DNA of 64,000 nt from Lampris incognitus (GCF_029633865.1 NC_079221.1:1545215-1609214), one strand, 5' to 3'; counted from the stretch's first letter, positions 24,501 through 36,589 are shown. Numbers and translations: made by a program. The notes: generated by a model from the sequence alone, not told the origin.

Positions 24501-27500
24501 CTCTCTGGAGTTTTGTTTTCTTTTTGTTGGTATTTTGCAGTATTTCACCATGAACCACATTAGAGACAAAGGATCTAATCAAATGTCTTAAGGTAGATGT
24601 TTTTATCCCAAGTGCCAGGAATAAACTCAGCCTCTTACTCCACTTGCTGCCTTGCTCTGGCCACATAGCCAGACAGCACACTACACGTAATAGTAAGTCA
24701 CGTGTTCCCTCTTTTTAGCCAAGCACGCAGTGTGCATATGTGGGCCTTCAACTCAAACTGTCATGCAGGGTTAGCGCTTATCTCCTGCGTCGGTGCTGGG
24801 GATCAGCGTGCCGTTAAGTGCACATGTGCATGCCCTTGGACAGGACTGGGATTAAACTAGTAGGAGTCCATATCAGTTCGCTGATTTCACTCACATGTTC
24901 TCCTGGTAGTCCCTTGTCTCCCGGTAGTCCTTTGAGGCCACATTCCCCCCTGCTCCCCCTGGGCCCTTTTCTGCCCGGATCACCTCTATCTCCCTGAAAG
25001 AACAGCGTTGGTTTGAGAGTTTAATACAGTCTAGTAAGACAAATACATTGAAGAAAAGGCATGTAGAAAACCGTACAGCAGGTCCTCTTGATCCAGGGTA
25101 GCTGAATCCACCCCTTCCTATGTCTCCCTTGGGAAAGAAAGAAAGAACAGAACGGAGATTAATACGTTAGTGTGCATGCTAGTGTGCTTTAAGAGCCCTT
25201 TTAATCTTTACAATACTTTCGCCGATATTCTGATTACCTTGGGTCCACGCCGGCCAGGGTCCCCTCTCCGTCCAGGATCTCCATGGTTCCCCATGGTGCC
25301 CTATGCCGCAATTGAGCTCCCATCAAAGCGTTATCATCAACCTTATAATTATACTGAAATTTGTTCATAATCCACTTGAAACAAGGAGGCTGACGAGTGA
25401 GTGGGTTGTGTCAGTGTTTATAATGATGTGAAGTGTTTATACTATGCTCCTTCCTCATAAATGTTTGGACCTAGTGTTGCAGACAACATACGTTTCCACC
25501 AGGGCTCCCTGGGCTTCCTGGCTGGCCCCGTGGTCCTGGTAATCCTGGGCCCCCCTTGAAAAGGAGAGTAGTAACACAGAGAAAACACTATTGTTGACCA
25601 GTGCACTTGCTACACCCCAAATACACGCTGCAGTCTTCATTGTTTACATGAATTCTTGGCATTGCATACAACAAAATAAATATGAAAAAAGGTTTTCTCA
25701 TGTGTTTCCTGCTAAGTCCCCGCCTCGAGCTAGTTTGGCAGGACAGAGTGCATAAAGGAGTAACTTTAGTGATGGAAATTCTAAGGAAGACTTGCAGCTG
25801 CTGAGTCACTGTCTTTTCAGAGTCCACCCATCCACAATCCCTCTCACCTTTGCACCCTTGAGTCCATCTTCTCCAGCACGGCCTCTGCCTCCCTCTGGCC
25901 CTCTTTCTCCCTGGAGAGAAATGAACACGTCAGAGTTTGCACAAATACCATCAATCATAACAGAAAGTATACCAAATGCAATGTTAACGGTCGTTGGCGC
26001 AGTACTTCCATCATCAGCGAGATATGTGAGGAATTTGTCTGTGGATGTGGCTGGAGAACATGTAAAGTACAAGCCTGGAGGGTCTAGTTCTGACCAGAGC
26101 TGATACAGGATTAGGGCTCTGGCAAATGAATCTAGTGAGTGTTGTTGATGCTTCTCATAAGTTGTTGGGCTTTCAGACTAGCACTGCTTCTGTACTGTAC
26201 ACCTCTCGCTCACTACCGCTTGCCTTTTTGCCGTGGGGATTTTTTCCCTGAAGCTGGTGTCTCTGACTTTGCCAAATTGTGTTTTAGAAGGTTCTTGCTT
26301 TTTAACAGTTTTTATTCTTTGCCTCCTTCAATAGATAAAAGAAAATTGAGGATGAACAGAAATTATTAATCTGAAGTTGATGAGAGCCATGCACCTCTAC
26401 AGCAGCTCTAGACTTGCCTTTTCTCCTTTGTGCCCATCAGCACCCAGTTTTCCCTGTGGTCCAAGATTTCCTCTCCTTCCCTGTTAAATAATGATTACAA
26501 TCATTCATCACACACTGAGGCATATACAAATAATAATAATAATAATAATAATTTTACAAGTTCGCCTTTTGGTCCAGGTGTCCCTGTCTCCCCCTGCAAG
26601 ATAACAGACAGAATAACAGACATTTCAGAAGCACTTCTGGTAGATTCAGTAATGGCTGCCGTAATGAAATGAAATCGGTTGTAAACTCTACCGTCAGCGC
26701 CTTTTTTCCCGGCAGCCCTGGATAGCCGGGATTTCCTCTGTCACCCTTGGCAAAGGAAATTCCAGTTCAATGGTTTGGATCAAGATGAATGAAGCATAAT
26801 CTTGACTCAAAAGGTGTCTTCTCTAAAGTTATGCTTTCTGTTTTTTGTTTTGTTTACAACTATTACCTCCAGACCTGGGGCCCCCTCAGGGCCCGGGGGA
26901 CCTGATTTCCCCGGGCGGCCGGGATGACCCTAAATGAACACAATATGACAAGCATAAGAATGAGTCAGTAATGAGGAAGTAGCGCGAGCTGAACACAACA
27001 CACAGCTACACAGAGGACCAGTTAGCACCGCGCTCACTTAGGGCCCGCCCGCTCATGTGAGGGGCAATTAAAGAGTCAGCGATGGTCATTGAAATCTGCA
27101 CAAGTCAGTCACCTTCTCGCCCACAGTGCCCGGTCGCCCGATGTCTCCAGGCTCCCCCGAGTAGCCGTCTGGTCCCTTCCGGAGACACATCATAACCAAC
27201 AAATCATATGTCATCTAACGTGATACGATACAGTGCAATACACCGAAACACACTGCTGTATGGTGAGATGTGTCAAGACTTCCCACCAAGAAAGCAGGCA
27301 CTGGGCATGACCAGGTTGTTAAGAGGGACGTGTGTGCTCACCTTGTCGCCTGGATCACCTTTGCAGCCGGGAGCACCAATGTGGCCAACTTTACCCTGAT
27401 GGTTTTGCATAGACATTAATACTGCCGTCCAAAAAACACCCAGTCACTTGAAACGAGGCACTTTACCTTAGTGAACTGCCCCAGAGGACAAAGACTCACC

Positions 27501-29763
27501 TTTTGTCCATCTGTCCCATTCCTACCGGATAATCCTGCCACACCCTAAATAGTGGGAGGTCAGACAACACGGAAAACACAGCCGCCTCTTAGGAAATGAG
27601 GATTTTGGTATTTCCTGTAGATATCCAACACAGTTGAATAATATGCAAAATAAGCACAGTATATCAGAGAGTTTCCTTCTTTCGTTACCTTGGCTCCATC
27701 TGTTCCGAGGTCCCCCTGTCCATTTAAAAGGAAACGTAAGTCAAACTGGTATTCACTTCAGTTTGAGAGAACAACAGCAGATATGAATACAGAAAACTGA
27801 ACTCTTACCTTTTGACCAATTAAACCAATCTCCCCCTAAAACAGAGCAGAGAAGAACAAGTTACTGACGTGATGACAGCCAGCGTGCACATCTACTGACA
27901 ACATGCAGCCAGGCATCCATCTAGTTCGACCAACAAACCTTTGGACCAGGACGTCCAATTGGACCTTCAATACCAGGGTCACCCTGTAACACACACAAAA
28001 AAAGAGACATCAATGGGACATTATGCCTTTCTCACAATAACTGTCAGTCTGTATGATGATAAAGACAGTAGCGTTTCCAAAACGACAACTACTACAGCTA
28101 CTGATATTGATAGTGGAGGTAACAAATGTTGACGTAAACAGGAAGCAGAAGAACAACTGTAATATTCCTCTTCATCATTATTATTTTATCAAATATTAAA
28201 TGAATTGGAAATCATAAATTAGTCCTGATGCCAACGTATTTACAGCAATGTTAGTCCATACAAGTAAGTTCCTGCGTCAGAATCTGCTCACCTGAGGACC
28301 CTTTTGACCTTTGGATCCTGAATGTCCACTTTCTCCCTTTGCGCCCTGTTAATCAATGAAATATTATCCTGAATGCTGTATAGAAAAGATCAAAATAAAT
28401 ATATAAATATGTTGGGGAAATTAAGAGAGAAAATAAGCGTCCTAAGCCGCTCACCTTTGCACCTCGATGCCCTTTTGGCCCCGGGACACCAGGAGTCTCC
28501 AGACATGAAGGTTTATAACACTGCAAGACCACAGGGACACAAGTCAGCAGTGGAGGAGGACGTGAAGTCTCCGTAAAACTGCAAGGCCTTGCTCATTTCT
28601 GAGACGCACAATGTGCTCAAAAGCTTTCATCGACGCGTGAAGGTCATACATGCATACCAATGCTCAGGTCACATGTATAGAGGTCATTAGATACAAACAG
28701 GATGTGCGTCATCCACAGTCAGTAGTCTCACCTCTAAATAGGCTTGATATTTCTGTAAAAAACAAGAACAACCAATTAAACTGACAAATGTTCGTTTAAT
28801 CATGCAATTAGTATTCAAACTTCCAATGGAAGAGAAAAGTCTTGACTCACCATGGCTTTTATGATGCGGTCGATGGAATCAGTAATTATTTTTGGTTTCC
28901 CATTAACAATATCCACAACTGTGTAGTTATTGCGGTACAACTCGGCGGGAGAGTCGGCTATCGCCTTCATTCCTGCGTCAAAAAAATGTCTGGTGGCTGC
29001 CACCGAAAAGATGTGGATCCCCTGCTCCCTGGCTCTCTCTGCGGCCACCTTGATCCCGCCACACGGACTTCCCGTAGCATGACCATCGGTGATCACCACG
29101 GAGAAGAGGGAGGCCTTCTGCCCCGTGTAGTGGTGGGTCATCTGATAGGTCATGTTTGTGAGAGCACAGTCAATATAGGTGCCTTTTCCCAGGTAACGGA
29201 TATCATGCTTGCTCCGAATGAAGTTCTCCCGGGTTGAGAAATGACTGATGATCTCCTGCGTCTGGGAGAAGTGGAACCCGCCTATGGACCAGGTGAGTCT
29301 GACCTGGCCCCTGTACTCCTCAACAGCAAGTCTCTGGGCAAAGATCTTAGTGAACTCCCTGATTTTCTTTACCAATTCACCGGGAGGGGACTCCCATAAG
29401 GCGATGCTCTCCGAGGTATCGATGACGAAATACAGTCTGATGGGACAATCGACCACCACTGTGGAGAATATCAGCAAAGGTGTAAAAATGCACTAAAATG
29501 GCCGAAAAATAGCATCTTCGCTGGTTACAAAGGTGTGAATAATATAATTCAACAGCTCACATTCAAGATCAAGGATCATCTCCCAAGCTAAATACACTTA
29601 ACTCACTCTCACAACCTTTAGTATGTGGTGGGGCTGGTGGTTGTGGCGTCTTGTATGGGTCATCACCTCGTCCTGGTATTACCCTTGGTCCACGAGGACT
29701 TAAATCTTGAGGAATTGCAGCTTGAAGGATGCACATAAAGATAAATCCTGGTAGCACTGCCAT
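21512..29763 (-). CDS. col6a2: col6a2, collagen type VI alpha-2 chain, complete coding sequence
   Basis: It forms the alpha1-alpha2-alpha3 collagen VI heterotrimer of pericellular microfibrils. Exons, 5' to 3' on the - strand: 29763-29607, 29458-28851, 28752-28732, 28520-28455, 28345-28292, 27983-27939, 27835-27809, 27715-27689, 27544-27500, 27395-27342, 27175-27113, 26929-26867, 26745-26692, 26593-26558, 26480-26418, 25910-25848, 25554-25492, 25300-25238, 25127-25077, 24993-24895, 24335-24273, 24181-24146, 23766-23721, 23614-23462, 22888-22433, 22246-22220, 22113-21512. They total 3105 bases, about 1034 residues (human 1019). The order is signal peptide, N-terminal vWA ([10 protein letters not shown]), short linker with cysteines, Gly-X-Y helix with the FSYPG interruption and two RGD sites, [14 protein letters not shown], vWA (VIDSSESVG), CPDLPC, and vWA (LLDGSERLG) ending in WIC. 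Helix exons are 27-99 bases, multiples of 9 except the 51-base FSYPG and 66-base linker exons. The intron after 26418 has a GC donor. Confidence 0.96.
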
Positions 29764-30138
29764 CTTCCTTAACCTTAAGGGAGGAGAATGGCAGTGGAAT
29801 AGCTTTAAGCGTTATGCTGATGCTCCATTAACAAAGCAGGAAATAGCTGTCAAACAAGTGAGTCTTCCCAGAAGGCAGTCCCACAGTGTTTAGAGCTGTT
29901 TTAAACAATGTCAGGGAATAACCACAGTTGTGTAGAAAAAGTCAAGTCAAGTCAGTTTTATTTGTATAGTCTATTATCACAAATTACGAATTTGCATCAA
30001 TAAGCATGCAATATTTTAGTTAAAAACTGAAATGGGCACTGTTCGTTGCCACAAAACACCAGCAAACCTTGTCTGACTGGAATCTTTGTTTAAAGTTGAT
30101 ATTTGGCCAACCACATGGTCTATTCTGCCATGCACTTT

Positions 30139-30180
30139 GCATATATATATATGTATATATATACATATATATATACACAC

Positions 30181-30215
<35 letters not shown>
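30139..30215. repeat. (AT)n-rich microsatellite
   Basis: Alternating TA/AT with interspersed atgtat, acatat and cacacat words. It is strongly palindromic and could extrude a cruciform. Confidence 0.9.
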
Positions 30216-30387
30216 ATCAGTCACAGGAGTCACCAATATGAAATGGACTTATCAGGTTGCTTTGGTTATCACTAGAGCAATTACATCAGATGTGTTTGAA
30301 ATCGAGCAACCATTTGTATAGAAAATCTATCCAAATACGCCAAAAAATGCCTGGCTGACACACAGCTTGTGAAATTTTCAAAAAACG

Positions 30388-31680
30388 GGCCTCAGTGTAA
30401 CCTTGTATACCAGCCTCAGTGTAACCTTGTATAGCAGCCTCAGTGTAACCTTGTATAGCAGCCTCAGTGTAACCTTGTATACCAGCCTCAGTGTAACCTT
30501 GTATACCAGCCTCAGTGTAACCTTGTATACCAGCCTCAGTGTAACCTTGTATACCAGCCTCAGTGTAACCTTGTATACCAGCCTCAGTGTAACCTTGTAT
30601 ACCAGCCTCAGTGTAAACCTGTATACCAGCCTCAGTGTAAACCTGTATACCAGCCTCAGTGTAAACCTGTATACCAGCCTCAGTGTAACCTTGTATACCA
30701 GCCTCAGTGTAAACCTGTATACCAGCCTCAGTGTAACCTTGTATACCAGCCTCAGTGTAAACCTGTATACCAGCCTCAGTGTAACCTTGTATAGCAGCCT
30801 CAGTGTAACCTTGTATACCAGCCTCAGTGTAAACCTGTATACCAGCCTCAGTGTAACCTTGTATACCAGCCTCAGTGTAAACCTGTATACCAGCCTCAGT
30901 GTAACCTTGTATACCAGCCTCAGTGTAAACCTGTATACCAGCCTCAGTGTAAACCTGTATACCAGCCTCAGTGTAAACCTGTATACCAGCCTCAGTGTAA
31001 CCTTGTATACCAGCCTCAGTGTAAACCTGTATACCAGCCTCAGTGTAACCTTGTATACCAGCCTCAGTGTAAACCTGTATACCAGCCTCAGTGTAACCTT
31101 GTATACCAGCCTCAGTGTAACCTTGTATACCAGCCTCAGTGTAAACCTGTATACCAGCCTCAGTGTAACCTTGTATACCAGCCTCAGTGTAACCTTGTAT
31201 ACCAGCCTCAGTGTAACCTTGTATAGCAGCCTCAGTGTAAACCTGTATACCAGCCTCAGTGTAACCTTGTATAGCAGCCTCAGTGTAAACTTGTATACCA
31301 GTCTCAGTGTAAACCTGTATACCAGCCTCAGTGTAAACTTGTATACCAGCCTCAGTGTAAACCTGTATACCAGCCTCAGTGTAACCTTGTATACCAGCCT
31401 CAGTGTAACCTTGTATACCAGCCTCAGTGTAACCTTGTATACCAGCCTCAGTGTAAACCTGTATACCAGCCTCAGTGTAAACCTGTATACCAGCCTCAGT
31501 GTAAACCTGTATACCAGCCTCAGTGTAACCTTGTATACCAGCCTCAGTGTAAACCTGTATACCAGCCTCAGTGTAACCTTGTATACCAGCCTCAGTGTAA
31601 CCTTGTATACCAGCCTCAGTGTAACCTTGTATACCAGCCTCAGTGTAACCTTGTATACCAGCCTCAGTGTAAACTTGTAA
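30388..31680. repeat. 24-bp minisatellite, about 54 copies
   Basis: The unit is gcctcagtgtaa followed by ccttgtatacca or variants (acctgtatacca, ccttgtatagca). Because 24 is a multiple of three and the unit lacks stops, both strands stay open for over 420 codons, as eight-residue repeats (SLSVTLYT on +, TLRLVYKV on -). There is no gene signal. It lies in the inferred intron 1 of col6a2, ending about 25 bases from the inferred exon 1 donor. Confidence 0.97.
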
Positions 31681-31712
31681 AGGGCAAAGGAAGAGCCAGC
31701 AGACGTACTCAC

Positions 31713-31790
31713 CGCCGTTATGGTTGAGAAATGCGTAAACCCCAAAGCAGCGACTCAGAGTCAGCCTGGAAACTCGAGCAATTTATAAAG
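31713..31790 (-). promoter_or_regulatory. Probable col6a2 core promoter and untranslated exon 1
   Basis: On the - strand, a TATA-like ctttataaat (31790-31781) precedes a candidate start about 30 bases downstream, near 31755. The short exon ends in ataacggcg followed by the donor gtgagtac (31712-31705). Promoter and exon assignment are inferred from spacing and the need for a 5' UTR exon; a GC-rich block at 31860-31960 lies just upstream. Confidence 0.42.
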
Positions 31791-32030
31791 AATGTAATCA
31801 AAAGACTTGTTTTTTTCTTTTTTCATTTCTATTCCCCCTCCTCTCTCCTGTTATCGGGAAACGGCCATATCAGCGGATCTCATCGAGGTCAGCGGTTAGC
31901 GTGCGGCCGTTCCTGCTGTGGTGTGCGCGGACGCACGAGGGCGCAGCCTCTTTAAAGGGGGGAGGGGGAATACCTCGGCCCACATGTTTCTGTGAGCTGA
32001 TCCAGACGACCAAGTAAGAAGCCCACCATC

Positions 32031-33110
32031 CGTAGTGATACGTAGTGATATGTAGTGATACGTAGTGATATGTAGTGATACGTAGTGATACGTAGTGATA
32101 TGTAGTGATATGTAGTGATACGTAGTGATATGTAGTGATACGTAGTGATACGTAGTGATATGTAGTGATATGTAGTGATACGTAGTGATATGTAGTGATA
32201 TGTAGTGATACGTAGTGATATGTAGTGATACGTAGTAATATGTAGTGATATGTAGTGATATGTAGTGATACGTAGTGATATGTAGTGATACGTAGTGATA
32301 CGTAGTGATATGTAGTGATACGTAGTGATACGTAGTGATACGTAGTGATATGTAGTGATACGTAGTGATACGTAGTGATATGTAGTGATACGTAGTGATA
32401 CGTAGTGATACGTAGTGATATGTAGTGTTATGTAGTGATACGTAGTGATATGTAGTGATACGTAGTGATACGTAGTGATATGTAGTGATACGTAGTGATA
32501 CGTAGTGATATGTAGTGATACGTAGTGATATGTAGTGATATGTAGTGATACGTAGTGATACGTAGTGATATGTAGTGATATGTAGTGATACGTAGTGATA
32601 TGTAGTGATACGTAGTGATACGTAGTGATATGTAGTGATACGTAGTGATATGTAGTGATATGTAGTGATACGTAGTGATACGTAGTGATATGTAGTGATA
32701 TGTAGTGATACGTAGTGATACGTAGTGATACGTAGTGATATGTAGTGATATGTAGTGATACGTAGTGATACGTAGTGATATGTAGTGATACGTAGTGATA
32801 CGTAGTGATATGTAGTGATATGTAGTGATATGTAGTGATACGTAGTGATACGTAGTGATATGTAGTGATATGTAGTGATATGTAGTGATATGTAGTGATA
32901 CGTAGTGATATGTAGTGATACGTAGTGATATGTAGTGATATGTAGTGATACGTAGTGATACGTAGTGATACGTAGTGATACGTAGTGATATGTAGTGATA
33001 CGTAGTGATACGTAGTGATATGTAGTGATACGTAGTGATACGTAGTGATACGTAGTGATACGTAGTGATACGTAGTGATATGTAGTGATACGTAGTGTTA
33101 TGTAGTGATA
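32031..33110. repeat. 10-bp minisatellite, 108 copies
   Basis: An uninterrupted run of cgtagtgata and tgtagtgata units in irregular order, with only three other variants noticed (one cgtagtaata, and tgtagtgtta/cgtagtgtta). The unit is exactly 10 bases throughout. It ends sharply at ctttactcac. It begins about 240 bases upstream of the inferred col6a2 TATA box. The open - strand frame (repeats of ITTYHY/ISLR type) is a by-product. Confidence 0.98.
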
Positions 33111-34389
33111 CTTTACTCACAGAACAGGTCATGTGTTCCTCCGGCGGCGGGAGCATATCAGTGACGCACATTGTTGTGTGACTAAAAAGGATATTTGATC
33201 TCCCATTCTAAAACTGCTAACACATTTAAATCCTTTTCCCCTCTGCCCAGCCTTGCTTTTATGCTTCCTAATAATGTGGTTTCGACGCCATACAGCTTGC
33301 ATCCAGACTTTTACATTTGTTAGGATTTAATTGCCCTCTTTTTTGCAACATAAACGCCACAGCCTGATTCTTTGCAAAGTTTACAGTTGCATGAACAAGC
33401 GGACCGCTGCATGGCCTTACATGGAGAGACGTGCCCTTCCTCCAGACTCTGTATACCACAAGGCAGCATGGGAGTCGTGCCTCCGTCATCCCTCCAGTAA
33501 AGGGATTGTTAGGTTGACGCAAACTGTGGCCTATGCTGAGTTTACAAAAGGCACAGAGCAAACTGCCTGACACCATCCAAAACCCATCATCCGTTTTTTT
33601 TTTCTTGGACAAAACCCCATTTGTAGTTCACCCGACCTCTCCTCTATATCAGCATCACTTTCACGGAAACTTTTTAAACATATTGAAGTTGACAGCGTTG
33701 CAAAGACAGCAAGATGTGTTCACTTCTAATTGCCATAAGGCATAAAATCCATTTTTCATTGTCTCCCCCCGAAACAGATGAAGGACGTTCTTCCTTGCCG
33801 GTGCAGTGTAGATAGATCATTACCGAGGACCTGTCTTTCTTTCCATGCCTCCTTGATTTTATTCATGTTTTTGTAATAGAGCAATGACTTGGACACGCTC
33901 TCTCCTCTGCAGTAGCTGCCGTGAGGTCCTTCATCGGGCCTGCCGACTGAAAAGGTATGCTTCATTCGACTGCAGCACTTCCTCAGACATGCTGCTGTAA
34001 AAACGTCATTCCTGGAGCTGTGGTAGTACAACAAAGTGCTCCATTCGATCAGCGGGAGTTTCAATGGGCGCTTTCCCAAAGCCCACCAAGAGCTCACACA
34101 GGGCAGCCGGATGAAGAAGTTTGTGCTGAATGTCTTGACGGTTGGATGAAGAAAGACCAGGGGAAACCTGGGATCTACACCGGATCTACCATAGGGGCAA
34201 CTGGGCATGTGCCCAGGGGCCCCTAAGCATAAAAAGGCCCTCCACGATGGGAGAAAAAAAAAGTGTATGCGTTTTCTTCTTCTTCTTTTTTATGTCGGGC
34301 TTCACAGATGTATGACAAAGCTTGACCCATTCTCTTGATAATTATCCAATCAGAATGCAATAAAAGTTGTTTCCAAGAAAACGAAGTCT
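33111..34389. other. No recognisable feature
   Basis: Apparently unique sequence with short open frames but no known motif, splice pattern or terminal repeats. Near 34180-34250, gggcatgtgcccaggggccc resembles the end of a degenerate fish DNA transposon, but no partner end was found. Confidence 0.4.
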
Positions 34390-35139
34390 CCATCCATCCA
34401 TCCATTATCTGAACCGCTTATCCTGCTCTCAGGGAGCCTATTCCAGCAGTCATTGGGCAGCAGGCGGGGAGACACCCTGGACAGGCCACCAGGCCATCAC
34501 ACCTCCCCCCCCCCCCACACACACACATATACATATTCATACCTAGGGACAATTTAGTACGGCCAATTCACCTGACTTACATGTCTTTGGACTGTGGGAG
34601 GAAACCGGTGCGAGTACTTGATCTACTCGCCCTACCGGATGTGCTCGGGGTCCTGTGACTACGGACGACATCCCTACTTCACGCGTTATGATTGGGTAGG
34701 GGCTTGGGTAGGGGCTAGTTCAGTTTAGGAACAGTGGGAAACAGTAGATTGACGTTAGACGCAGCTCAGGCCTTCAGCCCTCATGCATGTTCGCTCGTCC
34801 AGGGGTCCTGAGCCTGCGGCCTTGCTCCGTAGACGCAGCTCAGGCCTTCGGCTCTCGCACCTTTACTAACCAACTCTATGTCAACGTGGATTGTAAAAAA
34901 CACACAGCTAAATAACTATAAAGCTAGCGTTACACAACATGACGTCATATGTACTTGAAGGAGCCCGAGTCGATATTGTACCCAAGCAGAAATGGAACCC
35001 ACGCAGACACGGGGAGAACATGCAAACTCCACACAAAGGACGACCCGGGACGACCCACCAATGCTGGACTACCCGGGCTCGAACCCAGGACCTTCTTGCT
35101 GTGAGCTGACCGCGCTAACCACTGCACACCGTGCCGCCT
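34390..35139 (-). mobile_element. tRNA-derived SINE, - strand, split by a 370-bp insertion
   Basis: The + strand text starts with the tail (catccatccatccattatct, a CA tract, cctagggacaatttagta) and runs to gtgggaggaaaccgg at about 34616. The body resumes at about 34988 (acccacgcagacacggggag) and ends in the inverted tRNA head at 35139. The full family member is at 58262-58692. The intervening 34617-34987 is unassigned; it contains an internal repeat of gacgcagctcaggccttc (about 34758 and 34833). Confidence 0.75.
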
Positions 35140-35287
35140 AAAAGGAAGTTTCATATTTGATTATTATGGTGAGATGGCTGGGCAGGTGGTGACTGGTGAG
35201 CAAGCGGCAATACACTGATTGGCTACCGGTCAAGGTGGGCGGGCATTGAGAGCAGGGGGCTTACGCTGCACAGATTCAAGATAGTTT

Positions 35288-35920
35288 TTGTTAAGGCAAG
35301 TCGAGGTTAAAAACAGTGGAATTAATGTTTACCTGACCCACTATCAGTTAGGTTGTATCAGTGAGAAGTGTGCGGGGAAAATTGCCAAGCTGCAGAAAAT
35401 GGACGGCGTTAACCAAAAGCCCAGCGGGGCTGCCAAAAGAAAGAAAATAAAGGAAAAGGAAGTGAAAGAAGCGGCCACAATAAAACATGTCCCGCTAATA
35501 AGTAGGGGTCGGGGGTCCCCCCCCCTAAGAAGTTAAACAAAGCGAAGAAGAGGGCATTCCGATGGAGGATGTTGAGCTAGCAAGTAGTAACGATAGTCTG
35601 GAAGCATCTACCTTCGGTTGCAGCAATGCACAGCCTTTGCTAGCTAGCAACGAAAATGTTAGCCCGGAAGTCATTAGCTCCAGCAGCGACACGCTGCCTC
35701 CTCCATTCTCTGCTAGCTAGCAACGAAAACGTTAGCCCGGAAGTCATTAGCTCCAGCAGTGACACACTGCCTCAGTTAGCTAGCAACGAAAACGTTAGCC
35801 CGGAAGTCATTAGCTCCAGCAGCGACACGCTGGCCCTGCCGGGGGTACAACAAGCTAGGGAAAGGACGACAAAACGGGGGAAGAAACTGACCCAGACGGG
35901 GATGACCAGTGGAAAGTAAC
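35288..35920 (+). other. Possible hAT/ZMYM-type transposase N-terminal fragment with 63-bp internal repeats
   Basis: The frame starting near 35400 (MDGVNQKPSGAAKRKKIKEK, later KHVPLISRG) resembles the Lys-rich start of zinc-finger MYM-type hAT transposases, from memory. It is followed by three copies (starts 35642, 35715, 35778; the last two 63 bases apart) encoding LASNENVSPEVISSSSDTL. There are frame breaks between the parts, and no catalytic domain follows. Confidence 0.35.
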
Positions 35921-36149
35921 GCTCCTTCAAGCTCGTTCGCAGTGGTAGGAGTTGGAGGACTTGATCACAGAGTTTGCAAAGAGAAAGTCAAGAAAGAAGA
36001 ACTTCTAAAGGTGAGAAGCGTTTGATTATGTTGGTGCATGGAGCAGTATCATGTGTTGTGCTTGTGTGTTGCTGTGTATTTTGTGGATACGCTGCTTGCA
36101 CAGCATGTACGACATGTGTAAGTGAAGTCTGCATGAGGCTGCTATATTT

Positions 36150-36589
36150 AGGGTGACCAGACGTCCCGGTTTGTCCGGGATTGTCCCGGTTTCAAGCTGG
36201 CTGTCCCGAGTCCCGACAGATACCTGTAAGACAGTAAAATGTCCCGGTTTTCAACATCCATCCCCCAAATGACCCGGTTTTCACGGCAGTTGCAAAAATA
36301 TTCAATATGATATTTGTTTTCAGCGCTTACAGAGACGTTTCCCATGTTCTGTCCCACCCGTTATTCCCTAATCCAACCCCAAAACATAAACACTGCACTC
36401 CTCGTGTGAATTAAACACCGATGTGTCGGTGTGTGTGTGAGGTTATTAAACCTCGGCTACTCTAGCCTCTTTTTTTTGGTGGGAGGGGATAAAAATCCCT
36501 TAATGTACGTCCGGCGAGACAGACAAGCTTGTGAGCGCGTGCGGTACATTTAGGGTCCCGCTTTGGGATTTTGAAAATCTGGTCACCCT
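36150..36589. mobile_element. MITE-like element with 12-bp terminal inverted repeats
   Basis: agggtgaccaga at the left end and tctggtcaccct at the right end are perfect inverted repeats 440 bases apart. Inside, short blocks related to gtcccggttt recur. There is no coding capacity and no clear target duplication, so the superfamily is open. Confidence 0.6.

Larger units (their letters stand above)
29774..31712 (-). other. Inferred col6a2 intron 1
   Basis: A good acceptor (ctcctcccttaag on the - strand, ending at 29774) lies 10 bases before the ATG, so the 5' UTR is probably spliced, as in mammalian COL6A2 with its untranslated exon 1. The best donor upstream is gtgagtac at 31712-31705. The interval holds an AT microsatellite and the 24-bp array. 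Confidence 0.45.

Noticed and set aside
30378-31745. Frames of 425 (+) and 455 (-) codons made of eight-residue repeats
   Set aside because: The 24-bp unit has no stop in these frames, so both strands are open by arithmetic. The interval lies in an inferred intron.
32428-33171. 247-codon - strand frame rich in ITTYHY-like repeats
   Set aside because: A by-product of the 10-bp array.
33268-34226. Overlapping frames of 70-150 codons as a possible host gene
   Set aside because: No recognisable domain, no convincing splice sites and no repeat ends; left as unassigned.
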